Below, in pieces: positions 49,976-61,233 of a DNA stretch of 64,000 nucleotides (its first letter is position 1; each line of letters opens with the position of its first letter). The notes below the pieces were generated by a model that was not told where the DNA came from, searched no databases, and was given only the letters and a program-made list of their open reading frames with translations. A program made the position numbers and the translations under genes. Origin of the DNA: Streptomyces sp. NBC_00523 (GTDB lineage Bacteria > Actinomycetota > Actinomycetes > Streptomycetales > Streptomycetaceae); the NCBI RefSeq assembly GCF_036346615.1, contig NZ_CP107836.1, positions 4,216,001-4,280,000 on the forward strand. The letters run 5' to 3'.

Positions 49976-52450
49976 ATGCCCTCGTACTGCCCGTTCTGTG
50001 GAACCCAGGCGCCCGACGAGGCGCGCTTCTGCATGAAGTGCGGGCGGGAGAGGCCCGCCGCGCCCGCCGCGCCTCCTCAGCCCGCCGCTCCGCCGCCGCC
50101 GAGCGGGGCGCCGGCCGTCGAACCGCCCGCGATGCCCGCCTACATGACTCGGCCCGCCGCGCCGCCGCCCGGGTACGCGCCCGTACCGGCCGGGCCCTCG
50201 CCCGTCGGGATCTTCTTCGGGCGGGTGATGCGCGGGGACTGGGCCGGCTCGCTGAAGGCGGCCGTCTGGCCGACCGGGCTGATCATCGGGCTCGCCGTGG
50301 CGCTCGCCATCCCGGACTACGGGCAGGGGGACGACGTCGTCGTCGGGTGGAGCGACCGGCTCCGGATCGCGCTCGCGATGCTGCTCCAGGCGTTCGGCGG
50401 GGGGTTCGAGGTCCGGGCCGTCGTGCCCGGTGGCGGCGGCGGATACGGGGGCGCTTCGCCGTACGGGGACACGTACGGCGACTTCGATCCGGGCGGGCAG
50501 AGCCAGACGACGCTCGCGCTGATCCCGCTCACCGTCACCGTGCTGTGGATCGGCGCCCTCATCCTCGGCGCCCGGGGCGTCCGCCGGCAGGGCGGCGGGC
50601 TCGACGCGGCGGTCCGGATCAGCGTCGTGGCCACCGCCGCGGTCCTGGTCCTCGGGCTCTACGCCCAGCCGGAGGTCCAGGGCTACTCGCTCCACTCCTC
50701 GCCGGTCCTCGCGGCCCTCGGCGCCCTCGCCCTCGCGCTCGTCACCACCTGCGCCGTGCTGCAACGCGACGTCGCGGCCGCCTGGCTGGCCCAGCGGCCG
50801 GGCGCGCAGAGCTTCGTACGCGCCGCCGGAACCGCCGTCCGCGCGCTCGGCGCCGTCCTCCTGCTGTGCGGCCTGATCGGCTACATCACGTACGCCACCC
50901 TGGACGACGTCAACGGCACGGCCCTGCTGATGGCCCTGCCGCTGCTGCCCAACATCGCGCTGATGGTGCTCTCGGTCAGCTGGGGCGGCTCCGTCGAGTA
51001 CGACGCGCGGGGACAGGCGGACATCATCGGCGCCGGTACGGAACACGGCTCGTTCGGGCTCGGTGAGCTGAGCGACGCCGCCAACGACTGGGCCCTCGTC
51101 GGCGCGCTCGCCGCGGGCCTCGTCTGCGCGCTCGTCGTCGCGCTGCTCGCCGGGCGCCGCTCCGCCGACCGGCGCGAACAGGTCACCGCGGGCGGGCTGT
51201 TCCTGCTCGGGTTCCTCGCGCTGACCGCGATGAGCGGCCTGTCCGCCGAGTTCTCCGGCAACGTCGCGGACATCGGTGGCTCGGGCACCCTGGACGTCTC
51301 GCCCAGCGTCGCCGACGCGCTGCTGTTCGGGCTGCTGTGGGTGGGCGGCGCGATCCTCGTCGCGCCGTACCTCGCGCGGATGACGGGCGGCGGCGGCCCG
51401 GGCGGCGGCTCCCCGGCGTACCCGGCCCCGCCGAGCCCGTACGGCCCGCCGAACCCGGGCCCGCACATTCCGGGTCCGTACACCCCGGCCCCCGGGCCGT
51501 ACGCCCCCGCGCCCGGCCAGCCCCCGGCTCCGGGTCAGACCCCGGCTCCGGGTCAGACGGGTCAGACCCCGGCTCCGGGTCAGACGGGTCAGACCCCCGG
51601 CCCCGGCCAGGCGCCGCACACCCCGCCTGCCCAGACCACGGCCGCCGAAGCCGCCGCACCCGAGGCCGCCGTGCCCGGCGCCGAGCCGCCCACCAGCACC
51701 CTGCACGCCCCGTACGTCCCCGCCCCGGACCCCGCGCAGCCCCCCGCGCCCCGGCGTCGGCGGGCCGTCCTCGTCTGGGGGGCCACGCTCGTCGCGGCGC
51801 TGATCTTCGGCGGCGGGGCCACCGCGGGCACCCTCGCCCTGATGGACCGCCACGACGACGACCCGGGCACCTCGGAGAACGACAAGGGCAAGAAGAGCGA
51901 CCGGGCGACGCCCGCCGAGGACCGGACGAGCGAGGCCCCCTCCGAGGAAGCTCCCTCCACGGAGGCGAGCGCCACCACCGACCCGGCCGAGCTCGTCTTC
52001 CCGGAGGGCTACAGCGTCGTCGCCGACACCGCGGGCTTCTCGTTCGCGCTGCCGGACAACTGGGAGCGCCAGGGCGAGAAGAACCACCAGGTCACCTACG
52101 CCGCGGCCCCGGGCGACACCGCCCTGCTGAAGGTCGGCGTCATCGCGGACGCCCCCTACACCTCGTACGAGAACTTCCAGGCCCTGGAGAAGACCGCCTC
52201 CGCCAACCAGCGGAACTACCAGCAGGTCCAGCTGTCGGCCAACACCTTCCAGGGCCGCCCGGGCGCCCGGTGGGAGTACACCTACGAGGACAAGAGCGGA
52301 CAGACGGTCCACGCGATCGACCAGAGCTACATCGCCGAGGACGGCACCGAGTACGCCGTCTACGTCACCGAGCGGGACGTGGACTGGGTCGCCGCCCGCG
52401 AGGTCTTCGACACCGCCCTGTCCACCTGGATGCTCAACGACGTCGACTGA
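49976..52450 (+). CDS. zinc-ribbon, multi-pass membrane protein with secreted-type C-terminus
   Basis: The 824-residue protein has an N-terminal zinc ribbon (CPFCG, CMKCG), a Pro/Ala-rich stretch, about ten TM helices (95-490), a PAPGQT-repeat linker (500-580), one more TM helix (about 605-625), an acidic Ser/Thr linker and a C-terminal domain (about 675-824; PEGYSVVADTAGFSFALPDNWERQG). The last is a lipoprotein-LpqN/Mog1-like or PsbP-like fold, common in Streptomyces membrane proteins. No enzyme is evident. The start ATG at 49976 has GGAG six bases upstream. Confidence 0.7.
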   Translation: MPSYCPFCGTQAPDEARFCMKCGRERPAAPAAPPQPAAPPPPSGAPAVEPPAMPAYMTRPAAPPPGYAPVPAGPSPVGIFFGRVMRGDWAGSLKAAVWPTGLIIGLAVALAIPDYGQGDDVVVGWSDRLRIALAMLLQAFGGGFEVRAVVPGGGGGYGGASPYGDTYGDFDPGGQSQTTLALIPLTVTVLWIGALILGARGVRRQGGGLDAAVRISVVATAAVLVLGLYAQPEVQGYSLHSSPVLAALGALALALVTTCAVLQRDVAAAWLAQRPGAQSFVRAAGTAVRALGAVLLLCGLIGYITYATLDDVNGTALLMALPLLPNIALMVLSVSWGGSVEYDARGQADIIGAGTEHGSFGLGELSDAANDWALVGALAAGLVCALVVALLAGRRSADRREQVTAGGLFLLGFLALTAMSGLSAEFSGNVADIGGSGTLDVSPSVADALLFGLLWVGGAILVAPYLARMTGGGGPGGGSPAYPAPPSPYGPPNPGPHIPGPYTPAPGPYAPAPGQPPAPGQTPAPGQTGQTPAPGQTGQTPGPGQAPHTPPAQTTAAEAAAPEAAVPGAEPPTSTLHAPYVPAPDPAQPPAPRRRRAVLVWGATLVAALIFGGGATAGTLALMDRHDDDPGTSENDKGKKSDRATPAEDRTSEAPSEEAPSTEASATTDPAELVFPEGYSVVADTAGFSFALPDNWERQGEKNHQVTYAAAPGDTALLKVGVIADAPYTSYENFQALEKTASANQRNYQQVQLSANTFQGRPGARWEYTYEDKSGQTVHAIDQSYIAEDGTEYAVYVTERDVDWVAAREVFDTALSTWMLNDVD
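51521..51610 (+). repeat. tandem coding repeat (PAPGQT)
   Basis: Copies of CCCGGCTCCGGGTCAGAC begin at 51523, 51541 and 51567, with GGGTCAGAC fillers between. They encode the PAPGQTGQT linker of the 49976 membrane protein and are prone to copy-number change. Confidence 0.75.
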
Positions 52451-52459
52451 ACCCGGCCG

Positions 52460-52978
52460 TCACAGCTCCAGTCGGAAGGCCCGCACCTCCTGGCCGGGCC
52501 GCCCGGTCGTGAAGGTCTCGGCCGGTTCCATGCCGAGGCGCAGGGCCACCGCGGCCGAGCGTTCGTTGAGCACGTCGACCGCCGCCACCACCCGTTCCAC
52601 GCCCGCCGCGCGCAGCCGCTCCAGCGTGAGGCGGGCGGCGGTCGTCGCGTAACCGAGCCCCCAGGCCGAGCGGGCCAGCCGCCAGCCGATCTCGGTCTCG
52701 CCCACCGGGCCGTACGCGGTCGGCCCCCACGGCTGCGCCCCCGTGAAGCCGACGACCTGCCCCTTGCCGTCGAGCACGGTCCACAGGCAGTACCCGAGTT
52801 CGGCGTCGTGTCTGCGCTGCCGCGCGGTCCACTCCTCGTACATCGACAGCTCCTCGGCCCGCCCGCCGAAGAACCGCATCACCTCCGGGTCCGCGAAGGC
52901 CCGGTGCCAGGCGACGGCGTCCTCGTCGGTCGGGACACGCAGCTGTACGACGGGCGGAGCGGCAGGCGCGATTGACAT
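52460..52978 (-). CDS. GNAT-family (RimJ-type) N-acetyltransferase
   Basis: The 172-residue protein has VVQLRVPTDEDAVAWHRAFADPEVMRFFGG and the acetyl-CoA region TEIGWRLARSAWGLGYATTAARLTLERL, then AAVDVLNERSAAVALRLGM, typical of RimJ/RimL-like acetyltransferases. Substrate unknown. The ATG at 52978 has GAAGGG upstream. It is convergent with the 49976 gene (nine bases apart) and divergent from the flavoprotein gene. Confidence 0.83.
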   Translation of the reverse strand: MSIAPAAPPVVQLRVPTDEDAVAWHRAFADPEVMRFFGGRAEELSMYEEWTARQRRHDAELGYCLWTVLDGKGQVVGFTGAQPWGPTAYGPVGETEIGWRLARSAWGLGYATTAARLTLERLRAAGVERVVAAVDVLNERSAAVALRLGMEPAETFTTGRPGQEVRAFRLEL

Positions 52979-53075
52979 GAGGCAGCCCTTCGGAGGGTTG
53001 GTCGGCAGGCCCCCATAGACTGCCTTGGACCTGTGCCGCGCGGCACGCGAATTCGAGTCTTCGGGAGAACCGACC

Positions 53076-54359
53076 GTGACCGAACCCCTGTCCGAACACA
53101 GCGCGGACGTCATCGTCGTCGGGGCGGGCCCCGCCGGCTCCACGACCGCGTACTACCTGGCCAAGGCCGGACTCGACGTCCTCCTCCTGGAGAAGACCGC
53201 GTTCCCGCGCGAGAAGGTCTGCGGCGACGGCCTCACCCCGCGCGCCACCAAGCAGCTCGTGTCCATGGGCATCGACATCTCCGAAGAGGCGGGCTGGCTC
53301 CGCAACAAGGGCCTGCGCATCATCGGCGGCGGCGTCCGGCTCCAGCTGGACTGGCCGGATCTGGCCTCCTACCCGGACTACGGACTCGTCCGCAAGCGCG
53401 ACGACTTCGACGAGCAGCTGGCCCGGAACGCGCAGAAGGCGGGCGCCCGGCTGTACGAGCGGTGCAACGTGGGCGCCCCGATCACCGACGAGCGCACCGG
53501 CCGGATCACCGGGGTGCACGCGAAGCTCGGCGAGGAGAAGACCCCGGTCACCTTCCACGCCCCGCTCGTCGTCGCGGCCGACGGCAACTCCACCCGGCTC
53601 TCCCTCGCGATGGGCCTGCACCGCCGCGACGACCGCCCGATGGGCGTCGCCGTGCGGACGTACTTCACCTCGCCCCGGCACGACGACGACTATCTGGAGT
53701 CCTGGCTGGAGCTGTGGGACCGGCGCGGCCCCCAGGAGAAGCTGCTGCCCGGCTACGGCTGGATCTTCGGCATGGGCGACGGCACGTCCAACGTCGGCCT
53801 CGGCATCCTCAACTCCTCGTCCGCCTTCAAGGAGCTGGACTGGCGCGAGGTCCTGAAGGCGTGGTGCGCCTCCATGCCGGAGGACTGGGGCTACACCCCG
53901 GAGAACATGACGATGCCCATCCGGGGCGCCGCCCTCCCGATGGCCTTCAACCGCCAGCCGCACTACACCAAGGGCCTGCTGCTCGTCGGTGACGCGGGCG
54001 GCATGGTCAACCCGTTCAACGGCGAGGGCATCGCGTACGCCATGGAGTCCGGCCAGATCGCGGCCGACGTCATCGTCCAGGCGCACGCCCGCGCGACCCC
54101 CGCCCAGCGGGAGCTGGCGCTGAACAACTACCCGAAGGTGCTCAAGGAGACCTACGGCGGCTACTACACGATGGGCCGCGCCTTCGTGAAGCTGATCGGC
54201 AACCCGAAGGTCATGAAGGTCGCGACCCAGCGCGGCCTGACGCACCCGCTGCTGATGAAGTTCACGCTGAAGATGCTCGCCAACCTCACCGACCCGACCG
54301 GCGGCGACGCGATGGACCGCATCATCAACGGCCTGGCGAAGGTCGCGCCGCGCTCGTAG
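53076..54359 (+). CDS. geranylgeranyl reductase family FAD oxidoreductase
   Basis: The 427-residue protein has the FAD Rossmann motif VVGAGPAGSTTAYYLAKAG, the family motif KVCGDGLTPRA, and the second FAD site LLVGDAGGMVNPFNGEGI. Members reduce prenyl double bonds; actinobacterial MenJ-type enzymes saturate a menaquinone isoprene. Its place between menG and the nuo operon makes a menaquinone role likely but unproven. The GTG at 53076 follows GGGAGAA. A strong terminator follows. Confidence 0.88.
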   Translation: MTEPLSEHSADVIVVGAGPAGSTTAYYLAKAGLDVLLLEKTAFPREKVCGDGLTPRATKQLVSMGIDISEEAGWLRNKGLRIIGGGVRLQLDWPDLASYPDYGLVRKRDDFDEQLARNAQKAGARLYERCNVGAPITDERTGRITGVHAKLGEEKTPVTFHAPLVVAADGNSTRLSLAMGLHRRDDRPMGVAVRTYFTSPRHDDDYLESWLELWDRRGPQEKLLPGYGWIFGMGDGTSNVGLGILNSSSAFKELDWREVLKAWCASMPEDWGYTPENMTMPIRGAALPMAFNRQPHYTKGLLLVGDAGGMVNPFNGEGIAYAMESGQIAADVIVQAHARATPAQRELALNNYPKVLKETYGGYYTMGRAFVKLIGNPKVMKVATQRGLTHPLLMKFTLKMLANLTDPTGGDAMDRIINGLAKVAPRS

Positions 54360-54372
54360 CGCCCGTTCACAA

Positions 54373-54418
54373 ACGAAGGAGCCGTCACTCCCGAGCGGGG
54401 GAGTGACGGCTCCTTCGT
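54373..54418. terminator. bidirectional terminator hairpin
   Basis: A perfect 20-bp stem (ACGAAGGAGCCGTCACTCCC and complement) with a 6-base loop lies between the flavoprotein gene and the convergent NlpC/P60 gene. Confidence 0.9.
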
Positions 54419-54467
54419 GTGCCTCACGTGCGGATCAGGCTTGTGAATCCGTGAACACGGGGATGTC

Positions 54468-55301
54468 TCAGAGGACGCGGACCGCGCCGGTCGGCATGTC
54501 GTAGTCCAGCGGGCGCTGCACCACACCGGTGGAGGAGTTCTGCGCACCGACGAACTGGCCGCCGCCCACGTAGATCCCGACGTGGTACGCGCTGCCCGCG
54601 CTGCCCCAGTACAGGATGTCGCCCGGCTGGAGGTTGCTCAGCGAGACCTGGGTGCCGGCGGTGGACTGGCTCTGCGAGACGCGCGGCAGGTCGACGCCCA
54701 CCGTGCGGAAGGCGGCCTGGACCAAGCCCGAGCAGTCCCACGAGTTGGGGCCGGTGCCGCCGGACACGTACGCGTCGCCGACCTGCGCCTGGGCGAACGC
54801 GACGACGGAGGCCGCGGAGCCGGAGGCGTTGGAGGAGTACGAGGTCGTGGCGGCGTTGGTGGAGCCGGACGACGAGGAGCCGGTGGTCTTCTGCAGCGTG
54901 GTGCGCGCGGCGTCGCGGGAGGCGCGCTCGGCGGCCTCCGCCTTGGCCTTGGCGGCCGCCTCGGCCTTCTTCTTGGCCTCGGCCTTGCGGACGGCCTCGG
55001 CCTTGGCCTTCTTGGCGTCCTTGGCGGCGCTGGTGGCCGCGGCGTCCTCCTGGGCCTGCGTCTCCAGGTCCAGGGCGACCTGCTGCGTCGCCTCGGCGGA
55101 GGCGGCGACGGTGGTGGAGAGTCCCGCCGTGATGGTGGGCATCTCGATCGTCTGGGTCACCGGTTCGGCCTGGGCCGGGCCGGCGGCACCCGCGACCGCG
55201 ATGGTGCTGAGGACGCCACCGGCAACTCCGGCCCGCAGCGCCGACGTCGAGGCGTTTCGGCGGGGCTTCCGGTGGCTGGGTATGTGAGCGGTGTGGGACA
55301 T
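54468..55301 (-). CDS. secreted NlpC/P60 peptidoglycan hydrolase
   Basis: The 277-residue protein has a signal peptide (about 1-45), a long Ala/Lys/Glu-rich helical, probably coiled-coil, region (65-135), a Ser/Thr linker and a C-terminal NlpC/P60 domain (about 165-277). The catalytic Cys is in NSWDCSGLVQ and the His in AYHVGIYVGGG. It would cut D-Glu-diaminopimelate links in cell-wall peptides. The ATG at 55301 is set by the signal peptide. No recognisable riboswitch was found upstream. Confidence 0.9.
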   Translation of the reverse strand: MSHTAHIPSHRKPRRNASTSALRAGVAGGVLSTIAVAGAAGPAQAEPVTQTIEMPTITAGLSTTVAASAEATQQVALDLETQAQEDAAATSAAKDAKKAKAEAVRKAEAKKKAEAAAKAKAEAAERASRDAARTTLQKTTGSSSSGSTNAATTSYSSNASGSAASVVAFAQAQVGDAYVSGGTGPNSWDCSGLVQAAFRTVGVDLPRVSQSQSTAGTQVSLSNLQPGDILYWGSAGSAYHVGIYVGGGQFVGAQNSSTGVVQRPLDYDMPTGAVRVL

Positions 55302-56062
55302 GGGTACTAGCGCTATCAGGGCGCGCGGGGTCCCATCAAGAAACGTGTGTTGCGACACAGTTACGTCCGGAATCTGTGAATCCGCTTTCTGGCGGCCTTT
55401 ATTGACGCCGTAACGGGCAAATCGGGCAGTCGCGATCATGGCTGTGATCACGGGTTTTCTGCAATACGCCCGAATTGCCCGTCACTTACCACCCGTTCAC
55501 ACTGTTGGCCAAGCCCGCTTCTGTAACGGCTGATGTGGAGTGACGCAGCTCACAGTATGGTTCTGCCGTGACGGGCATACGAGGACCCGGCGCGGAAAGC
55601 GGCCGTCCGCGTCCACTTCGTTCCGTGTGAACCCTCGCGCGAGTGACCCCTGTCAGGCGCCCCCGCCTCCGGTCACCCCATCCCGGCCCGCACGGCCCCA
55701 GAGTGGGGCAGATCCCTTTATCACCCCATCGTGTCCATCGCCAATTTTGCGCGCACTGCCGTGGCTTGATAGTGCGACACCGCTTTGACCAGCGACAACG
55801 GTGGGAGATGTCACCTCTCGTGATCACTCGGCCGCTTCGTGTACGAAGATCACCGCTCATCCGACTTCATGATCGTTCGTCAGGTGGTGGAGATCACAAA
55901 GACGTTGGTGACCCCCGTGTCGCAGATCACAGGACGGCGGGCGTAGGATGCGGGGCAGTCGGGCTTGTGAACTGCCTCACATGTGCACGATCTTGGTGAG
56001 GCGGGGAGCCGGTTCGCCCGATGCGGTCCAACGGTCAAGGACGACTGGAAGGAGCGAGGAGC
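55302..56062. promoter_or_regulatory. 761-base divergent region between NlpC/P60 and nuoA
   Basis: No coding frame is convincing. The first 200 bases must hold the NlpC/P60 promoter. The right end holds the nuo promoter (TAGGAT at 55944-55949) and the Rex site (55965-55982), then a leader of about 100 bases ending in GGAAGGAG. The middle is unusually low in GC for this window and shows no strong hairpin. Confidence 0.6.
55944..55982 (+). promoter_or_regulatory. nuo promoter -10 and Rex operator
   Basis: TAGGAT (55944-55949) fits the -10 consensus. TTGTGAACTGCCTCACAT (55965-55982) matches the Rex operator TTGTGAA-N4-TTCACAA at 12 of 14 fixed positions. Rex, a NADH/NAD+-sensing repressor, is known to control nuo in S. 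coelicolor. The operator lies just downstream of the probable transcription start, so it would block initiation or elongation. Confidence 0.75.
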
Positions 56063-56422
56063 GTGAATGCCTACGCGCCCATCCTCGTGCTCGGCGCCCT
56101 CGGGGCAGGGTTTGCGATCTTCTCCGTGGTCATGGCCACGCTTATCGGCCCCAAGCGGTACAACCGGGCAAAGCTCGAAGCGTACGAGTGCGGTATCGAA
56201 CCCACACCCACGCCGGCCGGAGGCGGCCGCTTTCCCATCAAGTACTACCTGACGGCGATGCTCTTCATCGTCTTCGACATCGAGATCGTCTTCCTCTATC
56301 CCTGGGCGGTCAGCTTCGACGCCCTGGGGATCTTCGGGCTCGTGGAGATGCTGCTCTTCGTGCTCACCGTCTTCGTCGCCTACGCGTATGTGTGGCGGCG
56401 CGGCGGTCTGGAATGGGACTGA
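56063..56422 (+). CDS. nuoA: NADH-quinone oxidoreductase subunit A
   Basis: The 119-residue subunit has three TM helices (about 5-27, 63-85, 90-110) and the family loop YECGIEPTPTPAGGGRFPIKYYLTAMLFIVFDIE. It lies in the membrane arm at the quinone chamber of complex I. The GTG at 56063 is set by GAAGGAG..GGAG. nuoB follows after 18 bases. Confidence 0.97.
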   Translation: MNAYAPILVLGALGAGFAIFSVVMATLIGPKRYNRAKLEAYECGIEPTPTPAGGGRFPIKYYLTAMLFIVFDIEIVFLYPWAVSFDALGIFGLVEMLLFVLTVFVAYAYVWRRGGLEWD

Positions 56423-56440
56423 GGGGCTGAGGGGCACACC

Positions 56441-56995
56441 ATGGGACTCGAAGAGAAGCTGCCGAGCGGCTTCGTTCTGACCACCGTCGAGCAGGCGGCC
56501 GGCTGGGTGCGGAAGTCCTCCGTCTTCCCGGCGACCTTCGGCCTCGCCTGTTGCGCCATCGAGATGATGACCACCGGGGCAGGCCGTTACGACCTGGCCC
56601 GGTTCGGCATGGAGGTCTTCCGCGGCTCGCCGCGGCAGGCGGACCTGATGATCGTGGCCGGGCGGGTGAGCCAGAAGATGGCGCCCGTCCTGCGGCAGGT
56701 CTACGACCAGATGCCGAACCCCAAGTGGGTCATCTCCATGGGGGTTTGCGCATCATCGGGCGGAATGTTCAACAATTACGCCATTGTTCAGGGTGTTGAT
56801 CACATTGTCCCGGTTGATATTTATTTGCCGGGCTGCCCGCCGCGGCCCGAGATGCTGATGGACGCGATCCTCAAGCTGCACCAGAAGATCCAGGGCTCCA
56901 AGCTCGGGGTCAACGCCGAGGAAGCCGCCCGCGAGGCGGAGGAAGCGGCGCTCAACGCCCTGCCCCTCATCGAGATGAAGGGGCTCATGCGATGA
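56441..56995 (+). CDS. nuoB: NADH-quinone oxidoreductase subunit B
   Basis: The 184-residue subunit holds cluster N2, the last iron-sulphur centre before quinone: Cys37-Cys38, Cys103 and Cys132. Sequence FPATFGLACCAIEM is diagnostic. A short C-terminal Glu/Ala-rich extension follows. It overlaps nuoC by four bases. Confidence 0.97.
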   Translation: MGLEEKLPSGFVLTTVEQAAGWVRKSSVFPATFGLACCAIEMMTTGAGRYDLARFGMEVFRGSPRQADLMIVAGRVSQKMAPVLRQVYDQMPNPKWVISMGVCASSGGMFNNYAIVQGVDHIVPVDIYLPGCPPRPEMLMDAILKLHQKIQGSKLGVNAEEAAREAEEAALNALPLIEMKGLMR

Positions 56996-57701
56996 GCGAC
57001 GAGCACAACGGCTCCGCGGTCCCCGCCCCGCGCGACGAGCACGGCGAGGTCATCGGCGTACGGAAGGGCATGTTCGGCGCCAACAACGGCGGCGACACCT
57101 CCGGCTACGGCGGCCTCGTCCGCACCGTCGCCCTCCCCGGCGCCTCCTCCCGCCCCTACGGCGGCTGGTTCGACGAGGTCGCCGACGAGCTCGAAGGCGC
57201 CCTGGAGGAGCAGGACCTCCTCCCGGAGAACGTCATCGAGAAGACGGTGGTCGACCGGGACGAGCTCACCTTCCACATCGCCCGCGAGCACCTGGTCACC
57301 GTCGCCAGGACCCTGCGCGACGACCCGGCGCTCCGCTTCGAGCTGTGCACCGGCGTCAGCGGCGTCCACTTCCCCGGCGACAAGGGCCGCGAGCTGCACG
57401 CGGTCTACCACCTGCGCTCGATCACCCACGGCCGGCTGATCCGCGTCGAGGTCTCCACCCCGGACGACGACCGGCACCTGCCCTCGCTGGTCCCGGTCTA
57501 CCCGACCAACGACTGGCACGAGCGCGAGGCGTACGACTTCTTCGGGCTCGTCTTCGACGGGCACCCCGCCCTCACCCGGATCATGATGCCGGACGACTGG
57601 CAGGGCTTCCCGCAGCGCAAGGACTACCCGCTCGGCGGCATCCCCGTCGAGTACAAGGGCGCCCAGATCCCGGCTCCGGACCAGCGGAGGTCGTACTCCT
57701 G

Positions 57702-57702
<1 letters not shown>
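56992..57702 (+). CDS. nuoC: NADH-quinone oxidoreductase subunit C
   Basis: The 236-residue subunit has the 30-kDa signature HEREAYDFFGLVFDGHPALTRIMMPDDWQGFPQRKDYPLGG. An N-terminal extension of about 60 residues is usual in actinobacteria. It is part of the peripheral arm with NuoD. Overlaps nuoD by one base. Confidence 0.97.
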
Positions 57703-59020
<1,318 letters not shown>

Positions 59021-59024
<4 letters not shown>

Positions 59025-59868
59025 CCGAAGCACGTCAGGAAGTCAGTCTGGGGATGCCGCAGCTCCCCGCCCCCGCCTACCCGGCCGAGGCGCGCGCCAG
59101 GCTCGAAGCGGATGCGAAGGAGGTGATCGCCCGCTACCCCGACAGCCGCTCCGCGCTGCTGCCGCTGCTGCACCTCGTGCAGTCCGAGGAGGGGTACGTC
59201 TCGCGTACGGGCATGGCCTTCTGCGCCGAGATGCTCGACCTCACCACCGCCGAGGTCACCGCGGTCGCCACCTTCTACACGATGTACCGGCGCAAGCCGA
59301 GCGGCGACTACCAGGTCGGCGTCTGCACCAACACGCTCTGCGCGGTGATGGGCGGCGACGCGATCTTCGACCGGCTGAAGGAGCATCTCGGCGTCGGCAA
59401 CGACGAGACGACCGAGGACGGCAAGGTCACCCTCGAACACATCGAGTGCAACGCCGCCTGCGACTTCGCGCCCGTCGTGATGGTCAACTGGGAGTTCTTC
59501 GACAACCAGACCCCGGAGAGCGCCACCCGGCTGGTGGACGACCTCATCGCCGGCCGCACCGTCGAACCCACCCGCGGCGCGCCCCTGTGCACGTACAAGG
59601 AGACCGCGCGCATCCTCGCCGGATTCCCCGACGAGCGCCCCGGCGCCGTCGAGGCCACCGGCGGCGCCGGCCACGCCTCGCTCATCGGCCTCAAGCTGGC
59701 CAAGGGCGAGGCCGCGCCGAAGGCCCGCGTGGTGAGCCCGCGCGGCGAGGCGCCCAGCGACCAGCCGCAGAAGGGCGCCGAGCACCTCAGCTCCCACGAC
59801 GCGCCGCAGGAGACCTCGGCATCCGACCCGGACCACCCGGCCGGACCCGCGGCCGAGGAGGGGGAGTG

Positions 59869-59869
<1 letters not shown>
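59021..59869 (+). CDS. nuoE: NADH-quinone oxidoreductase subunit E
   Basis: The 282-residue subunit carries the N1a [2Fe-2S] cluster with Cys102, Cys107, Cys143 and Cys147 (VCTNTLC, IECNAACD). It has a C-terminal extension of about 90 residues rich in Lys/Ala/Pro, as in other streptomycetes. Its stop overlaps the nuoF ATG by one base. Confidence 0.96.

Positions 59870-61229
<1,360 letters not shown>

Positions 61230-61233
<4 letters not shown>

Noticed and set aside
55302..55520. c-di-AMP (ydaO-type) riboswitch before the NlpC/P60 gene
   Set aside because: The upstream strand was read for the conserved blocks and none could be recognised with confidence.
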